Part shown: one piece after another, positions 24,399-33,355 of the stretch
Numbering within the stretch: position 1 is the stretch's first letter
Layout of the letters: each line of letters begins with the position of its first letter
Source: Halorussus salinisoli
GTDB lineage: Archaea; Halobacteriota; Halobacteria; Halobacteriales; Haladaptataceae
DNA: 64,000 bases
NCBI GenBank assembly: GCA_005239435.1
Contig: SZNP01000001.1
Span: forward strand, 1,116,001 to 1,180,000
Direction: 5' to 3'
Notes under the pieces: generated by a model
Told to the model about the DNA's origin: nothing
Seen by the model: the letters and a program-made list of their open reading frames with translations, nothing else
Databases searched by the model: none
Program-made: the position numbers and the translations under genes

Positions 24399-25547
24399 AT
24401 GGACATCGAATCCTACGAACGCCACGAACGAATCGAGCGCGTCGAGAGCGCCGAAGCGACCGAAAACGACCTCGTGACCGTCGCGATCCCGCCGGACAAA
24501 CCCATCGGCGAAGCCTTAGAGCGCGTCGAGGAGGACCGGGCGGAGGCCAAGTACATCGACACCGAGGGCGAGGACGCCGCGTATCTGGACGCGCTCGAAA
24601 CCCTGCGACAGGTTCTCCAGCATCACGAGACCACGCCCGAAAACGGACTCGTCGCCTACGCTGGCGTCGTAGACGGCGAGGTGGTCGAGTACGTCTTCGA
24701 CGACCTCCCGACGCCCGTCTCGGAGTTCGTCTACGAGCGCGACAACGAGTTCGAGACCGAACTCCTGGAGGGAGTCGAACGCTCGGGAAAGACGTTCGGC
24801 TTGCTCGTCGTCGAACGCGGCGGGGCGGCGCTCGGCCTGACCGAGAACGACGACGTGCAGGTGGTCGAGACGTTCGACAGCGACGTGATGGGCAAGACCA
24901 AGGCTGGCGGCCAGTCGGCCCAGCGATTCGAGCGCGAGCGCGAACGCCAGAAAGAGGAGTTCTTCGAGTCGGTCGGCGAGGAGGCCGAGCGCGCGTTTCT
25001 CGGCGAACACGACGCCGAATCGTCCAGCGCGACCACCGACGTAGACGGTCTGCTGTTGGGCGGAACGACCGTCACGGTCGAGGACTTCTTGGAGGGCGAC
25101 CACCTCGATTACCGCCTCGAAGAGATGCTGGTCGGGAACCCGGTTTCGGTCGAGTACGCCTCCGAGCAGGGGCTTCGTCAACTCGTGGAGAAGGCCAGCG
25201 ACCGCATCGAGGACGAGGAACGCCGGGAGATGCAGGCCACGCTCGACCGCTTCTTCGACGCGCTCGGCGTCGGGAGTTCGGGCGGCGAGGGAGGGAGCGA
25301 AACCGCCCGAGGCGACGACGAGGTGGTCTACGGCCGCGAGTCGGTAGAGGAAGCGCTGGAGTACGACGCGGTGGAGACGGTGCTGGTCTCGGAGGGACTC
25401 CCCGTCGAGGAGGTTCGGGACCTCCGAGAGCGCGCCGAGGCCGAAGGCGGCGACTGCGTGGTCGTTCCGACCGACTTCGCGCGCGGACAGCGTTTCCACG
25501 AGGCGTTCGACGGCGTGGCCGCGATACTTCGGTTCGCCATCGAGTAG
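24399..25547 (+). CDS. aRF1/Vms1-type peptidyl-tRNA hydrolase, paralogue of the archaeal release factor
   Basis: 382 residues in the three-domain eRF1/aRF1 layout. The catalytic GGQ is in GKTKAGGQSAQRFERE (170-172), the residue set that hydrolyses peptidyl-tRNA. The domain-1 region that reads stop codons in true aRF1 (NIKS, YxCxxxF) is replaced here: the NIKS place reads AKYIDTEG (50-57) and the second motif reads VYERDNEF. It therefore probably frees nascent chains without a stop codon, like Vms1/ANKZF1 in ribosome quality control. The C-terminal domain (from about 310, after a Gly/Ser/Glu linker) resembles the L7Ae-like end of eRF1. Canonical aRF1 is not in this window. Confidence 0.8.
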   Translation: MDIESYERHERIERVESAEATENDLVTVAIPPDKPIGEALERVEEDRAEAKYIDTEGEDAAYLDALETLRQVLQHHETTPENGLVAYAGVVDGEVVEYVFDDLPTPVSEFVYERDNEFETELLEGVERSGKTFGLLVVERGGAALGLTENDDVQVVETFDSDVMGKTKAGGQSAQRFERERERQKEEFFESVGEEAERAFLGEHDAESSSATTDVDGLLLGGTTVTVEDFLEGDHLDYRLEEMLVGNPVSVEYASEQGLRQLVEKASDRIEDEERREMQATLDRFFDALGVGSSGGEGGSETARGDDEVVYGRESVEEALEYDAVETVLVSEGLPVEEVRDLRERAEAEGGDCVVVPTDFARGQRFHEAFDGVAAILRFAIE

Positions 25548-25548
25548 C

Positions 25549-25938
25549 TCAGTACGTCTGATAGCTCGCCGACCCGACGTCCATCCGGACCAGCACGTTT
25601 TCGGGGTACTCGTCCGGCTCTGCGCCGTACTTCGGATTGATGCGCCCGGCGGCCTTCCGGCGTTCCTCCACGTCCTCGACCACGGTCGCGGTCCCGCGTA
25701 GCGTGACCATCCACTGGGCCTGCCCGCCCTCGTCCTTCTGGACCGACACCGCGACCCGGGGGTTCTGGCGGACGTTCGCCAGTTTCCGACCCGTGGTCAG
25801 GACCTCGATTGCTCCCTCGTCGTAGTGGTACCAGACCGGCGCGACGTGGGGGTCCCCGTCGGCGCAGGTGGCGAAGTGGGCCATCAGAGGCTCGCTGGTC
25901 AGCAGTTGCTCGGCTTCGGGTGGGACGGCACTGGTCAT
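25549..25938 (-). CDS. Pyridoxamine 5'-phosphate oxidase-like FMN/F420-binding protein
   Basis: 129 residues, split-barrel fold. LLTSEPLMAHFATCADGDPHVAPVWYHYDEGAIEVLTTGRKLANVRQNPRVAVSV matches the PPOX family pattern. No catalytic assignment is possible; relatives bind FMN or F420 and reduce diverse substrates. It converges on the aRF1-type gene, with stop codons two bases apart. Two more members of this fold occur in the window (27639-28064, 31937-32344). Confidence 0.85.
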   Translation of the reverse strand: MTSAVPPEAEQLLTSEPLMAHFATCADGDPHVAPVWYHYDEGAIEVLTTGRKLANVRQNPRVAVSVQKDEGGQAQWMVTLRGTATVVEDVEERRKAAGRINPKYGAEPDEYPENVLVRMDVGSASYQTY

Positions 25939-25993
25939 GGGGGAAATCGGGTCCGTGTGGTGGAAAGCGTTTCTGCCGAATCTGCGAATCCGG

Positions 25994-26563
25994 CTACAGT
26001 ACCAGCCACGCCACCAGCGCGACGATGATCAGTTTCTTCACGACGACGACGGCGAGTATCAACTGCTTGGTCGTCATCGTGCGCGGGACCCGGACGAGTC
26101 GCCGGAGCGCCTTCGGCGACCGGGCGAGTTCCCGGGCCAGCAGTCGGAGTTCGGTCAGGAACGTCCGGCGCACCGACCCCTCGCCCTCGACGTGCGCGAG
26201 GGTGGCCTCCGGCACCCACTCGCCGCCCGCGTAGACGACCGTCAGCGTCTCGCCCTCCAGAAACGACACCTGCTCGAAGTCGAAGCTCTGCGACTCCGCG
26301 AGCGCCTCCAGTTCGAGTACGTCCCGGTCGCTGTCGAGGTCGTAGACCAGTCGCTCGGCGTCGGTCGTCCACTCGAACCCGACCGTGAAGACGACCCGAC
26401 GTTCATCGACGAACACGTCCAGAATTTCGGCCTGCTCCGCGTTTCCCTCCCGCTCCTTCTTCTTGGTCCGGAGTCGCTCGTACTCGGTCTGCGTCGCGTC
26501 GGATTTGCTACCCCCCGAAGCCGATTCTCCCGCAGTCGTCCCGTCGCTGGCGGTTCGACTCAT
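25994..26563 (-). CDS. Haloarchaeal hypothetical protein with C-terminal membrane helix
   Basis: 189 residues from ATG 26563. The N-terminal about 25 residues are Ser/Gly-rich, followed by a charged helix (EYERLRTKKKEREGNAEQAEIL), a beta-rich domain (VVFTVGFEWTTDAERLVYDL, GETLTVVYAGGEWVP) and a hydrophobic helix at the very end (LILAVVVVKKLIIVALVAWLVL). The end is probably a membrane anchor with the body in the cytoplasm. No family recognised. An upstream ATG at 26692 adds non-coding-like sequence and is rejected. Confidence 0.6.
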   Translation of the reverse strand: MSRTASDGTTAGESASGGSKSDATQTEYERLRTKKKEREGNAEQAEILDVFVDERRVVFTVGFEWTTDAERLVYDLDSDRDVLELEALAESQSFDFEQVSFLEGETLTVVYAGGEWVPEATLAHVEGEGSVRRTFLTELRLLARELARSPKALRRLVRVPRTMTTKQLILAVVVVKKLIIVALVAWLVL

Positions 26564-26742
26564 CGGTTCTCGTCCCGAAGTAGTCGCCCGACCGCCATAA
26601 GTGTGATTCGCGGTAGCACGAGTCACGCCGACCGTGGGCTTTCGAAGATAATCGGCTATTTCACCGACCCGGATGCCGTTTTCTCGAACCACTCTGACAC
26701 TCGGCCCGAACGCATTCGGACGAGGCGACCCTACCCACGACC

Positions 26743-26979
26743 ATGGCCGACTACTTGGACGATCAAATCGGCAAGCGGGTCGTCGCCCAGAGCGGCGTCG
26801 AAATCGGTTCCGTCGAGGAGGTCCGAAACGGCGACCTGTACGTGGGAGTCGAACCGGACGCCGACGACGACGCGGTGTCGGAACTCGGCTGGGACGGTCC
26901 GGTCACGCAGGACGTCCATCGACTCCCCGACGAGTACGTCTCGAATCTCACCGAGAGTACGATTCGGCTTCGGGTGTAG
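26743..26979 (+). CDS. Small PRC-barrel-like protein
   Basis: 78 residues: MADYLDDQIGKRVVAQSGVEIGSVEEVRNGDLYVGVEP resembles the start of a PRC-barrel domain, in which 'G..V....G..IG.V..V' is the usual pattern. Such short proteins bind RNA or other proteins; no specific role is known. The gene stands alone between a hypothetical gene and the msrB region. Confidence 0.7.
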   Translation: MADYLDDQIGKRVVAQSGVEIGSVEEVRNGDLYVGVEPDADDDAVSELGWDGPVTQDVHRLPDEYVSNLTESTIRLRV

Positions 26980-27189
26980 GTGTCTCCAGACGAACTGTAT
27001 TCGGTGGTGGAGAAATAAATACCTATCTTAGATAACGGTATATGGTCCTAGTAGAATTGTATTCGTTTCTGAAAATATTCAGAATATTTCCAAGCCGGCG
27101 TTGCCCGCGAACGGAAGTGCGTCGGTTGCCGTGCCGGCGGTCCGGACGCGAAACGTCGGGTGGGCTCGCGTTTTCACGTCCGGAGTTAG

Positions 27190-27594
27190 CTATCCGTCTT
27201 CCTCGAAGTCCATCGCGGCCGAGTTGATACAGTATCGCTTGCCGGTCGGTTCCGGACCGTCCTCGAAGACGTGACCGAGGTGGCCGTCGCAGTTCGCGCA
27301 GACCACCTCGACGCGGTCCATCCCCTTGCTGGTGTCCCGGCGAGTCTCGATGCGGTCGTCGTCGGTGTCGTAGAAACTCGGCCAGCCACACCCGGAGTCG
27401 AACTTGGTCTCGGAGTCGAACAGTTCCGCGCCGCATCCCGCACAGACGTAGGTGCCGTCGTCCTTGCGGTCTACGTGTTCGCCCGAAAACGGTCGCTCGG
27501 TCCCGGCCTCTCGGAGGACGCGGTACTCCTCGTCGGACAGACGGTCACGCCACTCCTCGTCGGTCTCGGGCACGTCGTCGGCTTTCTCGCTCAT
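27190..27594 (-). CDS. msrB: Peptide-methionine (R)-S-oxide reductase
   Basis: 134 residues, complete MsrB. Structural zinc cysteines CAGC (51, 54) and CANC (99, 102), the motif [10 protein letters not shown] (Cys69), HLGHVF, and the catalytic cysteine in RYCINSAAM (Cys122). It reduces the R epimer of methionine sulfoxide in proteins using thioredoxin. A start at ATG 27594 gives the family's normal length. It is followed upstream on the same strand by a PPOX-fold gene. Confidence 0.94.
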   Translation of the reverse strand: MSEKADDVPETDEEWRDRLSDEEYRVLREAGTERPFSGEHVDRKDDGTYVCAGCGAELFDSETKFDSGCGWPSFYDTDDDRIETRRDTSKGMDRVEVVCANCDGHLGHVFEDGPEPTGKRYCINSAAMDFEEDG

Positions 27595-27638
27595 AGCGCC
27601 GACTTGGGTCTCGGCGGGGTTATGAGTTGTGCGCGGGT

Positions 27639-28064
27639 TCAGTCGGTCTGCCGCCCGGTCACTTCGTCCATCACTAGTTCGTAGATGCCAGCGTCCACCT
27701 CTTCGATGGTCTCGCCGAACAGCCGAAACGGCTCGAACTGCTCGTTGATTTTCCGGTCGCGTTCCGGCGGGAGTTTCCGGAGTGCCCCCCGGACGAGGAC
27801 GCTCCACGACGACCGTTCGCTCTCCTTCTCGTAGACGACCAGCGTAGCGGTCTCTGTCGATTCGAGGTAGTCCATCTTCGTGCTGTCGTCGCGCTCGCCC
27901 AGTCTGACCAGCAGTCGCTCACCGTCGTAGTGATAGCCAACCGGCACCGCGTAAGCGTCGCCAGCGTCGGCCAGCGAGAGGACGCCGACCGCGTCCTCCC
28001 GGAGGTACTCGTCCAACTCCTCGTCGGTCATCCCGAAGGTGTGGACGTACTCGACGTGTTCCAT
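27639..28064 (-). CDS. Pyridoxamine 5'-phosphate oxidase-related protein
   Basis: 141 residues of the split-barrel FMN family: [53 protein letters not shown] follows the haloarchaeal PPOX pattern. The strands that would hold the flavin are complete; the substrate is unknown. It is the middle of three such genes in 7 kb, sharing little beyond the fold, so they are not a recent duplication. Confidence 0.85.
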   Translation of the reverse strand: MEHVEYVHTFGMTDEELDEYLREDAVGVLSLADAGDAYAVPVGYHYDGERLLVRLGERDDSTKMDYLESTETATLVVYEKESERSSWSVLVRGALRKLPPERDRKINEQFEPFRLFGETIEEVDAGIYELVMDEVTGRQTD

Positions 28065-28107
28065 AGGCGAAGAGACGACTGCAACCGTGATAACCGCTTC
28101 CGACGGT

Positions 28108-29016
28108 TCACCCCAACGCGATGTCGAGATATAGCATCACGGCGACCCCGACCATCGTTCCGAGGGTCGCCACGCGCTCGTGGCCGCGGGCGTGGGTCTC
28201 GGGCACGATTTCGTCGCTGATGACGAACAGCATCCCGCCCGCGGCGAACCCCATCGCGTAGGGGAGAATCGGCGCGGCGATTCCGACCGCGAGCGCGCCG
28301 AACACCGCCAGCGGAATCTCCACGAGTCCGGCCCGGACGCCCGCGAGCGACGCGTAGAACAGCGACCCAAACCCGGCGTTGGCGGCCGCGACCGACACCG
28401 CCAGACCCTCCGGGACATTCTGAACCCCGATAGCGAGCATGAGCGCCAGCGCGTCGCTCAGGTTCCCCGACCCAAAACTGACCCCGACCGCGAGTCCCTC
28501 GGGCATGTTGTGGAGCGTGATTGCGACGATGAACAGCAGGACCGAGGCGGTTCGTGCGTCGTCGGGGTCGAGGCGCTCCCGGCCGGTCGCGGTGTCCGTC
28601 TCGACGCGGGGGTCGCCGTCGGTTCTCGTCTCGTCGCCCGCCGTCGCGTCCGCGCTCGCTTCGCTGGCCCTCGCTTCGCCGACCCCGACGCCACCTCGTC
28701 CGGTGATGACTACGTGAACGTGCGGCACCCACTGGTCGGCCCGGTCGAGCAGGAGGACGCCGAACGCGAACCCGACCAGTACGGGCCAGATGCCGCCGAT
28801 TTCGATGCCCGGGAGGATGAGGCTGGTGAAACTCGCCGACAGCATCACGCCCGCCGCGAACCCCAGGGCACCGTCGAGCGCCTGCTCGGAAGGGTCGGGC
28901 CAGACGACGACCAGTGCGGCCCCGAGGGTGTTCATCACCGCGATGACGATTCCGCCGGCCAGACCCTGCATCACGGGGTCGTGGCCGACGATTCGGACGA
29001 ACCACTCGGACAGCAT
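28108..29016 (-). CDS. ZIP family metal transporter
   Basis: 302 residues, about eight hydrophobic segments. Helix 4 carries AITLHNMPEGLAVGVSFG and helix 5 IGVQNVPEGLAVSV, the metal-path motifs of ZIP (HNxPEG). The cytoplasmic loop between helices 3 and 4 (about 95-165) is long and rich in Asp, Glu, Thr, with HVH at its start, a possible metal sensor. ZIP proteins move zinc or iron into the cytoplasm. A second, more divergent ZIP-like gene lies at 33356. Confidence 0.92.
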   Translation of the reverse strand: MLSEWFVRIVGHDPVMQGLAGGIVIAVMNTLGAALVVVWPDPSEQALDGALGFAAGVMLSASFTSLILPGIEIGGIWPVLVGFAFGVLLLDRADQWVPHVHVVITGRGGVGVGEARASEASADATAGDETRTDGDPRVETDTATGRERLDPDDARTASVLLFIVAITLHNMPEGLAVGVSFGSGNLSDALALMLAIGVQNVPEGLAVSVAAANAGFGSLFYASLAGVRAGLVEIPLAVFGALAVGIAAPILPYAMGFAAGGMLFVISDEIVPETHARGHERVATLGTMVGVAVMLYLDIALG

Positions 29017-29133
29017 ACGGACACGGTCGTACGGCGAGCCTAAAAGTCCGCCGCCCGGAAACGGCCCCAGAAGAGCGAAACGACCGGGAGATACGCCCGA
29101 GACATTGAAACCCTCGCGTAGTCAATAGCCAGT

Positions 29134-29280
29134 ATGCGCACCTGTGACATCTGTGAGCGGCAGAAACCCGGCGGGACGCGACTGGTCTCGCGCACCGGCG
29201 GCGACATGTGGGTGTGTCGGGGATGCATGATGCAGGCCGTCACGAACAAAGCCGACGAACTGACCTACCGAGACTGGTGA
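29134..29280 (+). CDS. 48-residue zinc-finger microprotein
   Basis: Begins MRTCDICERQKPGGTR and ends ELTYRDW. Two CxxC pairs (CDIC at 4-7 and CRGC at about 28-31) make a single four-cysteine zinc site. The ATG at 29134 follows a plausible promoter stretch, and the codons are normal for this genome. Haloarchaea encode many such one-domain zinc proteins; this one's role is unknown. Confidence 0.6.
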   Translation: MRTCDICERQKPGGTRLVSRTGGDMWVCRGCMMQAVTNKADELTYRDW

Positions 29281-29454
29281 ACCCCGGGCCGCCCGCCGTC
29301 GAGTCCGGGCCGCCTGCCGTGAAGTCCGAACCGCCCGGACTACCCGCACCGGCACCTCCGTCGTGTCGGTAGTCGGTCGTTTATTTCGAACCGCCGTATC
29401 TGAGAGGAATCTGCGTAGATTTATGCCACAGGTGTGTGAACGTATACCGAGGCC

Positions 29455-29871
29455 ATGAGTCAGGCACCTAATGATTCGACGGGGGAAGAGACCAGGAACA
29501 CACCACCCGGGGACGACCATGGCTCGCGCGTTCGGTCGCTCGACGCTATTTTCGAGATACTCGTGCCGGAGCGTCGCCGTCACGCACTGTACGTGCTGTA
29601 CCGTCGTGGAGAACCGATTACACTCCTCGACCTCGCAGACGAGGTGGCCGCGCTCGAAGACGCCGACGTCGAGCGCGTGGCCACGTCGCTTCACCACGTC
29701 CACCTCCCGAAACTCGCGGAGACGGGCGTCGCCGACTTCGACGCCGAAGCCGAGACCGTACGTCTCGCCGACGACTCCGACCGATTCCGGAAGTACCTCA
29801 CCGCCGCTGCCGAGGACGAACGCCGACCGCTCCGACGGTCGTCCGAGAGCGCCAGGCTCTCGGAGTTCTAA
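29455..29871 (+). CDS. DUF7344-type winged-helix regulator-like protein
   Basis: 138 residues. The core LDAIFEILVPERRRHALYVLYRRGEPITLLDLADEVAALE ... LHHVHLPKLAETGVADFDAEAETVRL is the winged-helix found in a large haloarchaeal family of predicted transcription regulators. No effector domain is attached. It probably binds DNA; its target is unknown. Its stop overlaps by a few bases the stop of the convergent gene that follows. Confidence 0.75.
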   Translation: MSQAPNDSTGEETRNTPPGDDHGSRVRSLDAIFEILVPERRRHALYVLYRRGEPITLLDLADEVAALEDADVERVATSLHHVHLPKLAETGVADFDAEAETVRLADDSDRFRKYLTAAAEDERRPLRRSSESARLSEF

Positions 29872-30440
29872 TCGGTCCTCTTTCGGTCGATTCGCCACTC
29901 GCCGTCGTCTCGCTCGACGCTCGATAGCGCCGCCAGTGCCGGGCGAATACAGGTGTTCCACCACGTCTCGGCGTCGTCGTGCCCCGCGGGATACGTCGGA
30001 TACACCTCCTCTCGAAGCGTCTCGGGGGTGGCCGGGCCGTACTCCGACACGTAGTAGCAGGTCGCGTAGATGGCGGCCCGTTCACGTTCGTTGGGGGCCG
30101 AGAGCGTCGAAATCTCGTTTTCGAGTTGCCGGGAGAGACCGCCCTCGTACTTGTAGGCCGTGCCCGGGCGCGGCCCGCTCCGTTCGTCGGTTCCGGTGTG
30201 GCCCGGCAGCCACCAGACGGTCTCGTCGCCGACCGACTTGCGTTCGAGGACGCCCTCGCTGGCGAGTCGTTCGAGTTCCTCGGCGGTCGGGATGCGCCCG
30301 AACGAGACCGTATCGCGGACCTCCTCGGTCGTCAACACCGGGTCGTCGGTCTCGCGGAACGGCGCGAGGAGCGCGTCGTCGGCGAGGGAGGGGATTCCCT
30401 CGCGCGCGTCGAGCGTCGAGTCGTTGGAGTCCCGAGTCAC
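29868..30440 (-). CDS. Haloarchaeal hypothetical protein with winged-helix-like segment
   Basis: 190 residues if started at GTG 30440; an ATG at 30539 would give 223 but its start would overlap the start of the divergent gene at 30538. The segment SLADDALLAPFRETDDPVLTTEEVRDTVSFGRIPTAEELERLASEGVLERKSVGDETVWWLPG looks like a winged helix. A second conserved-looking part, YATCYYVSEYGPATPETLREEVYPTYPAG, follows. No known family. The short start is preferred but not proven. Confidence 0.6.
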   Translation of the reverse strand: MTRDSNDSTLDAREGIPSLADDALLAPFRETDDPVLTTEEVRDTVSFGRIPTAEELERLASEGVLERKSVGDETVWWLPGHTGTDERSGPRPGTAYKYEGGLSRQLENEISTLSAPNERERAAIYATCYYVSEYGPATPETLREEVYPTYPAGHDDAETWWNTCIRPALAALSSVERDDGEWRIDRKRTD

Positions 30441-30537
30441 ATCGATAGCAGGGTCGTCACGGGCAAAAGGACTGGTGGCCCTCCGAAAACCGCCACACTT
30501 CGCCACAGTTACGTCGTCGCGGCGTTCACCGTCGGGC

Positions 30538-31062
30538 ATGTTCAGGCCCGGTCACTACGGCGTGGCGCTCGCGCTGTACGCCCCCGTCGGCGGCTGGCTC
30601 CTCGCGCTCGGCCACCCGACGGCCGCCGTCGCGGGCGGTGCGGGCGTCCTCTGGTTGACGATGCTCCCCGACTGGGACACACGGATTCCGTTCGTCTCTC
30701 ACCGCGGGCCGACGCACACCCTACCGTTCGCGGCGCTGGTCGCGGGCGGCGCGTGGGCGGTCGCAAGCGCGGCCGCGACGGCGACCGGTCTCGGCGGCCA
30801 CGCGGTGGGGCCGGTGTCGCTCCCGGCGTTCGCGGCAGGAATCGCGGCGCTCGCCGTCCTCTCGCACCTCGCGGCCGACGTGCTGACGCCGATGGGCGTT
30901 GCGCTGTTGTGGCCCGTCTCGGGCCACCGCTACACGCTGTCGGTGACGCCCGCCGACAGCACCCTCTGGAACTACGCGCTGTTCGCGCTCGGTGTCTTCG
31001 CAACCGCCGTGGCGGCGTCTCTCGGCGTGGAACTGCTGACCGGCGCGTCGGCGTCGTTCTGA
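30538..31062 (+). CDS. Metal-dependent membrane hydrolase (YdjM/DUF457-like)
   Basis: 174 residues. MFRPGHYGVALALYAPVGG, MLPDWDTRIPFVSHRGPTHTLPFA and LSHLAADVLTPMGVALLWP match the YdjM-type family of membrane-bound predicted metal-dependent hydrolases, with conserved Asp/His (PDWD, HRGPTHT, HLAADVLTP). About four membrane helices. The substrate is unknown. Its start codon overlaps the longest possible start of the divergent gene in the palindrome CATG. Confidence 0.82.
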   Translation: MFRPGHYGVALALYAPVGGWLLALGHPTAAVAGGAGVLWLTMLPDWDTRIPFVSHRGPTHTLPFAALVAGGAWAVASAAATATGLGGHAVGPVSLPAFAAGIAALAVLSHLAADVLTPMGVALLWPVSGHRYTLSVTPADSTLWNYALFALGVFATAVAASLGVELLTGASASF

Positions 31063-31129
31063 GTTCTCGACTGACGTTCGCCCGTCGCACGCAGAAACCG
31101 GTTTGGGTTCGGAGACCTTCGGAGGGAGT

Positions 31130-31825
31130 ATGGACGGACAAACTGCGGTCGTGACCGGCGCGAGTCGCGGCATCGGCGAGGCGGTCGCCCGGCGGTTCGC
31201 CGCCGAGGGCGCGCGGGTCGTCGCCTGCGCACGCGAGCAAGACGCGCTCGACGAGACGGTCGAGAGCATCGACGCCGACGGTGGCGACGTCGAAGGCATG
31301 CGGGCCGACGTGCGCGACGAGTACGACGTGGAGCGCCTGATGGAGACCGCGGCCCGGGGGAGCGACGGCGGCATCGACGTCGTGGTCGCCTGCGCCGGGG
31401 TGTACCACGGCGACCCCGGCGAGACGCCGCTGGCCGACGACGCCTACTCGGCGTTCGACGACTCGTTCCGGACGAACGCTCGCGGCGTCTTCGTCGCGGT
31501 CAAAGAGGCCGTGCCGCACCTCGCCGACGACGCGCGAGTGCTGGTCCCCTCCGGGTCGGTCGCGCGCGACCCGAAACCGGGCTACGGTTCCTACGCGGTC
31601 TCGAAGGCGGCGGCCGAGGCGCTCGTCCGGCAGTTCGCCACCGAAATCGACGCGACAGTGGGCGTCGTGGACCCCGGCACGGTCGCCACCGACCTGACCG
31701 GCGGGCAGGGTCGGGACCCCGCCGACGCCGCGGACCTCTTCTACTGGGTCGCCACCGACGCGCCCGCCGAGGAAGTCGACGGCGTCGTCATCGGCCTGAA
31801 GGAGTTCAAGAAAGCGACCGCGTGA
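31130..31825 (+). CDS. Short-chain dehydrogenase/reductase
   Basis: 231 residues from ATG 31130. Rossmann glycine motif TGASRGIG (9-16), a structural 'CAGVYHG' in place of NNAG, catalytic Ser in VPSGS and YAVSK with the YxxxK pair. NAD(P)-dependent; a basic residue after strand 2 (AREQ) suggests NADP. Substrate unknown. ATG 31130 is preferred over 31103, which would add a non-conserved MGSETFGGS extension. Confidence 0.9.
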   Translation: MDGQTAVVTGASRGIGEAVARRFAAEGARVVACAREQDALDETVESIDADGGDVEGMRADVRDEYDVERLMETAARGSDGGIDVVVACAGVYHGDPGETPLADDAYSAFDDSFRTNARGVFVAVKEAVPHLADDARVLVPSGSVARDPKPGYGSYAVSKAAAEALVRQFATEIDATVGVVDPGTVATDLTGGQGRDPADAADLFYWVATDAPAEEVDGVVIGLKEFKKATA

Positions 31826-31936
31826 GTCGGTAGCGTGGGCAATCGAATCCGCGATTCGGAGGAGGACCGAGCGCGTATCTATCGGAACGGAGGCCCCCGA
31901 AGCGGTTCGGAACAGGCCTCCTTTCGGTGCGGAGGT

Positions 31937-32344
31937 TCAGTCCCCGCCCGTAGTGACGCTGTTGGGCCGAATCTTCAGAATCACTCTCGCGCCGTCCTCC
32001 TCGCCGAGTCGGGGGTACTCCTCGACGCCCATGTAGTGCCGGGCGAGTCGGTTGACGTGTTCGACCGCGCCGTCCTCGGTCAGTTCGACGACCTCGCCGC
32101 GGACCGTCAGGAATCGGTAGGGATCGTCGGGGTCGGTCATCGAGACGGCGACGTGGGCGGTCTCGCGGACGTTCTGCTCCTTGCGCGACCCCCTGACGGT
32201 GTTGACGAGCAGGTGGTTCTCGTCGGCGTCGTAGTCTATCCACACCGGGACGGAGTGAGGCGTCCCGTCGGGCAGGAGCGTCGAGAGGTGGGCGAACGTC
32301 TGCTTCTCGAACAGGTCGCGGAACTCCTCTGGTATCGTCGTCAC
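31937..32344 (-). CDS. PPOX-class F420/FMN-dependent enzyme
   Basis: 135 residues from GTG 32344. IPEEFRDLFEKQTFAHLSTLLPDGTPHSVPVWIDYD and RFLTVRGEVVELTEDGAVEHVNRLARHYMG fit the PPOX-class F420-dependent family, in which members reduce quinone-like or other substrates with deazaflavin. Haloarchaea make F420, so this is reasonable, but the cofactor cannot be fixed by eye. GTG is the only start near the domain edge. Confidence 0.85.
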   Translation of the reverse strand: MTTIPEEFRDLFEKQTFAHLSTLLPDGTPHSVPVWIDYDADENHLLVNTVRGSRKEQNVRETAHVAVSMTDPDDPYRFLTVRGEVVELTEDGAVEHVNRLARHYMGVEEYPRLGEEDGARVILKIRPNSVTTGGD

Positions 32345-32385
32345 GACTCGTCCCACGACGGCCAGTCTGAAATCGCTACCTGCTC

Positions 32386-33144
32386 TCAGGCCCGGAACGG
32401 CGACCGAACCGTGAGCGTCGCGCTCGGCGTGTACCGGACCACGGGGTCCTCGGCGGGCGCTGGCAGGCCGACCGACTCCAGCAGGGCGACGGCGTGGACC
32501 GTCGCCTCGGCCGGACAGAGTCGCCATGGGTCGTGTTCGACTCGTGCGCACCAGACCGTCCGAGTGCCCGCGTCTCCCCTCCCCGCGTCGCCTCCGCTCC
32601 CATCGCCTCCTCCACTCTCGGCGCTCCCACCTCGGACGAGGTAGAGTCGGTATCGCTCCGCGAGGAACGCCGAGAGCGAATCCGGGTCGGCGTGGGTCGG
32701 CCTGCCAGTCGGCCGGTACTCGGCCGCGAACCGGGCGGGCGACTCGTCGGTGTGGACCCGCTGGCAGTCGAACCGGCGAACGTCGCCCGCCGTCTCGAAG
32801 TCGATTTCGGCGCGGTGGTACGGCAGGCCCCAGAGCGCGCGGGCGACCCGAACGCCGAGCGCGGTCGCGGCGTCCAGACTCAGGAAGTAGACGCCCGGCC
32901 GATTCTCGTGGCGGACGTAGGTCCGGAGATTGACCTGCGGGAAGGTCACGCCGACGCGCTCGGGCAGGAACCACGGCCGACTCGCTTCCACGACCGACGG
33001 GAGGGCCGACACCCACGCGGTCCCCTCGCGGGTGTCCACGTCGAGTTCGTCGGGGACCAACGGTCGGACCCTGGAGGGGTCGAGCGGCCAGTGGGCGAAC
33101 AGGCCCTCGCGCCACGTGAGCGACAGTACGGGAACATCCCTCAT
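32386..33144 (-). CDS. DUF2071 (YqjF-like) protein
   Basis: 252 residues. The start VPVLSLTWREGLFAHWPLDPSRVRPLVPDELDVDTREGTAWVSALP and the later VNLRTYVRHENRPGVYFLSLDA ... ALWGLPYHRAEI are the conserved blocks of DUF2071, a fold related to acetoacetate decarboxylase. The schiff-base lysine of true decarboxylases is not evident. A low-complexity Gly/Ser/Asp insert (SAESGGGDGSGGDAGRGDAG) interrupts the last third. Function unknown. It reads away from the ZIP-like gene at 33356. Confidence 0.85.
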   Translation of the reverse strand: MRDVPVLSLTWREGLFAHWPLDPSRVRPLVPDELDVDTREGTAWVSALPSVVEASRPWFLPERVGVTFPQVNLRTYVRHENRPGVYFLSLDAATALGVRVARALWGLPYHRAEIDFETAGDVRRFDCQRVHTDESPARFAAEYRPTGRPTHADPDSLSAFLAERYRLYLVRGGSAESGGGDGSGGDAGRGDAGTRTVWCARVEHDPWRLCPAEATVHAVALLESVGLPAPAEDPVVRYTPSATLTVRSPFRA

Positions 33145-33355
33145 ACCGGAGACAGACGCGCTCGACCGGCATATACGCCGGGGCGGAAGCTCCGGCGATT
33201 CGGATGCGCGAGGGCTGGCCGACCACTCCACCGCGAGCGCGCGGGGCTTTCTTCCCCGTTTTCCAGCATCGAGTCCCGCACCGACTCCATCGATCGAATT
33301 CGCAGAAACGCGGGCGACCGACGGACTTATTAACTGGAACAATCTCGTTAACAAC

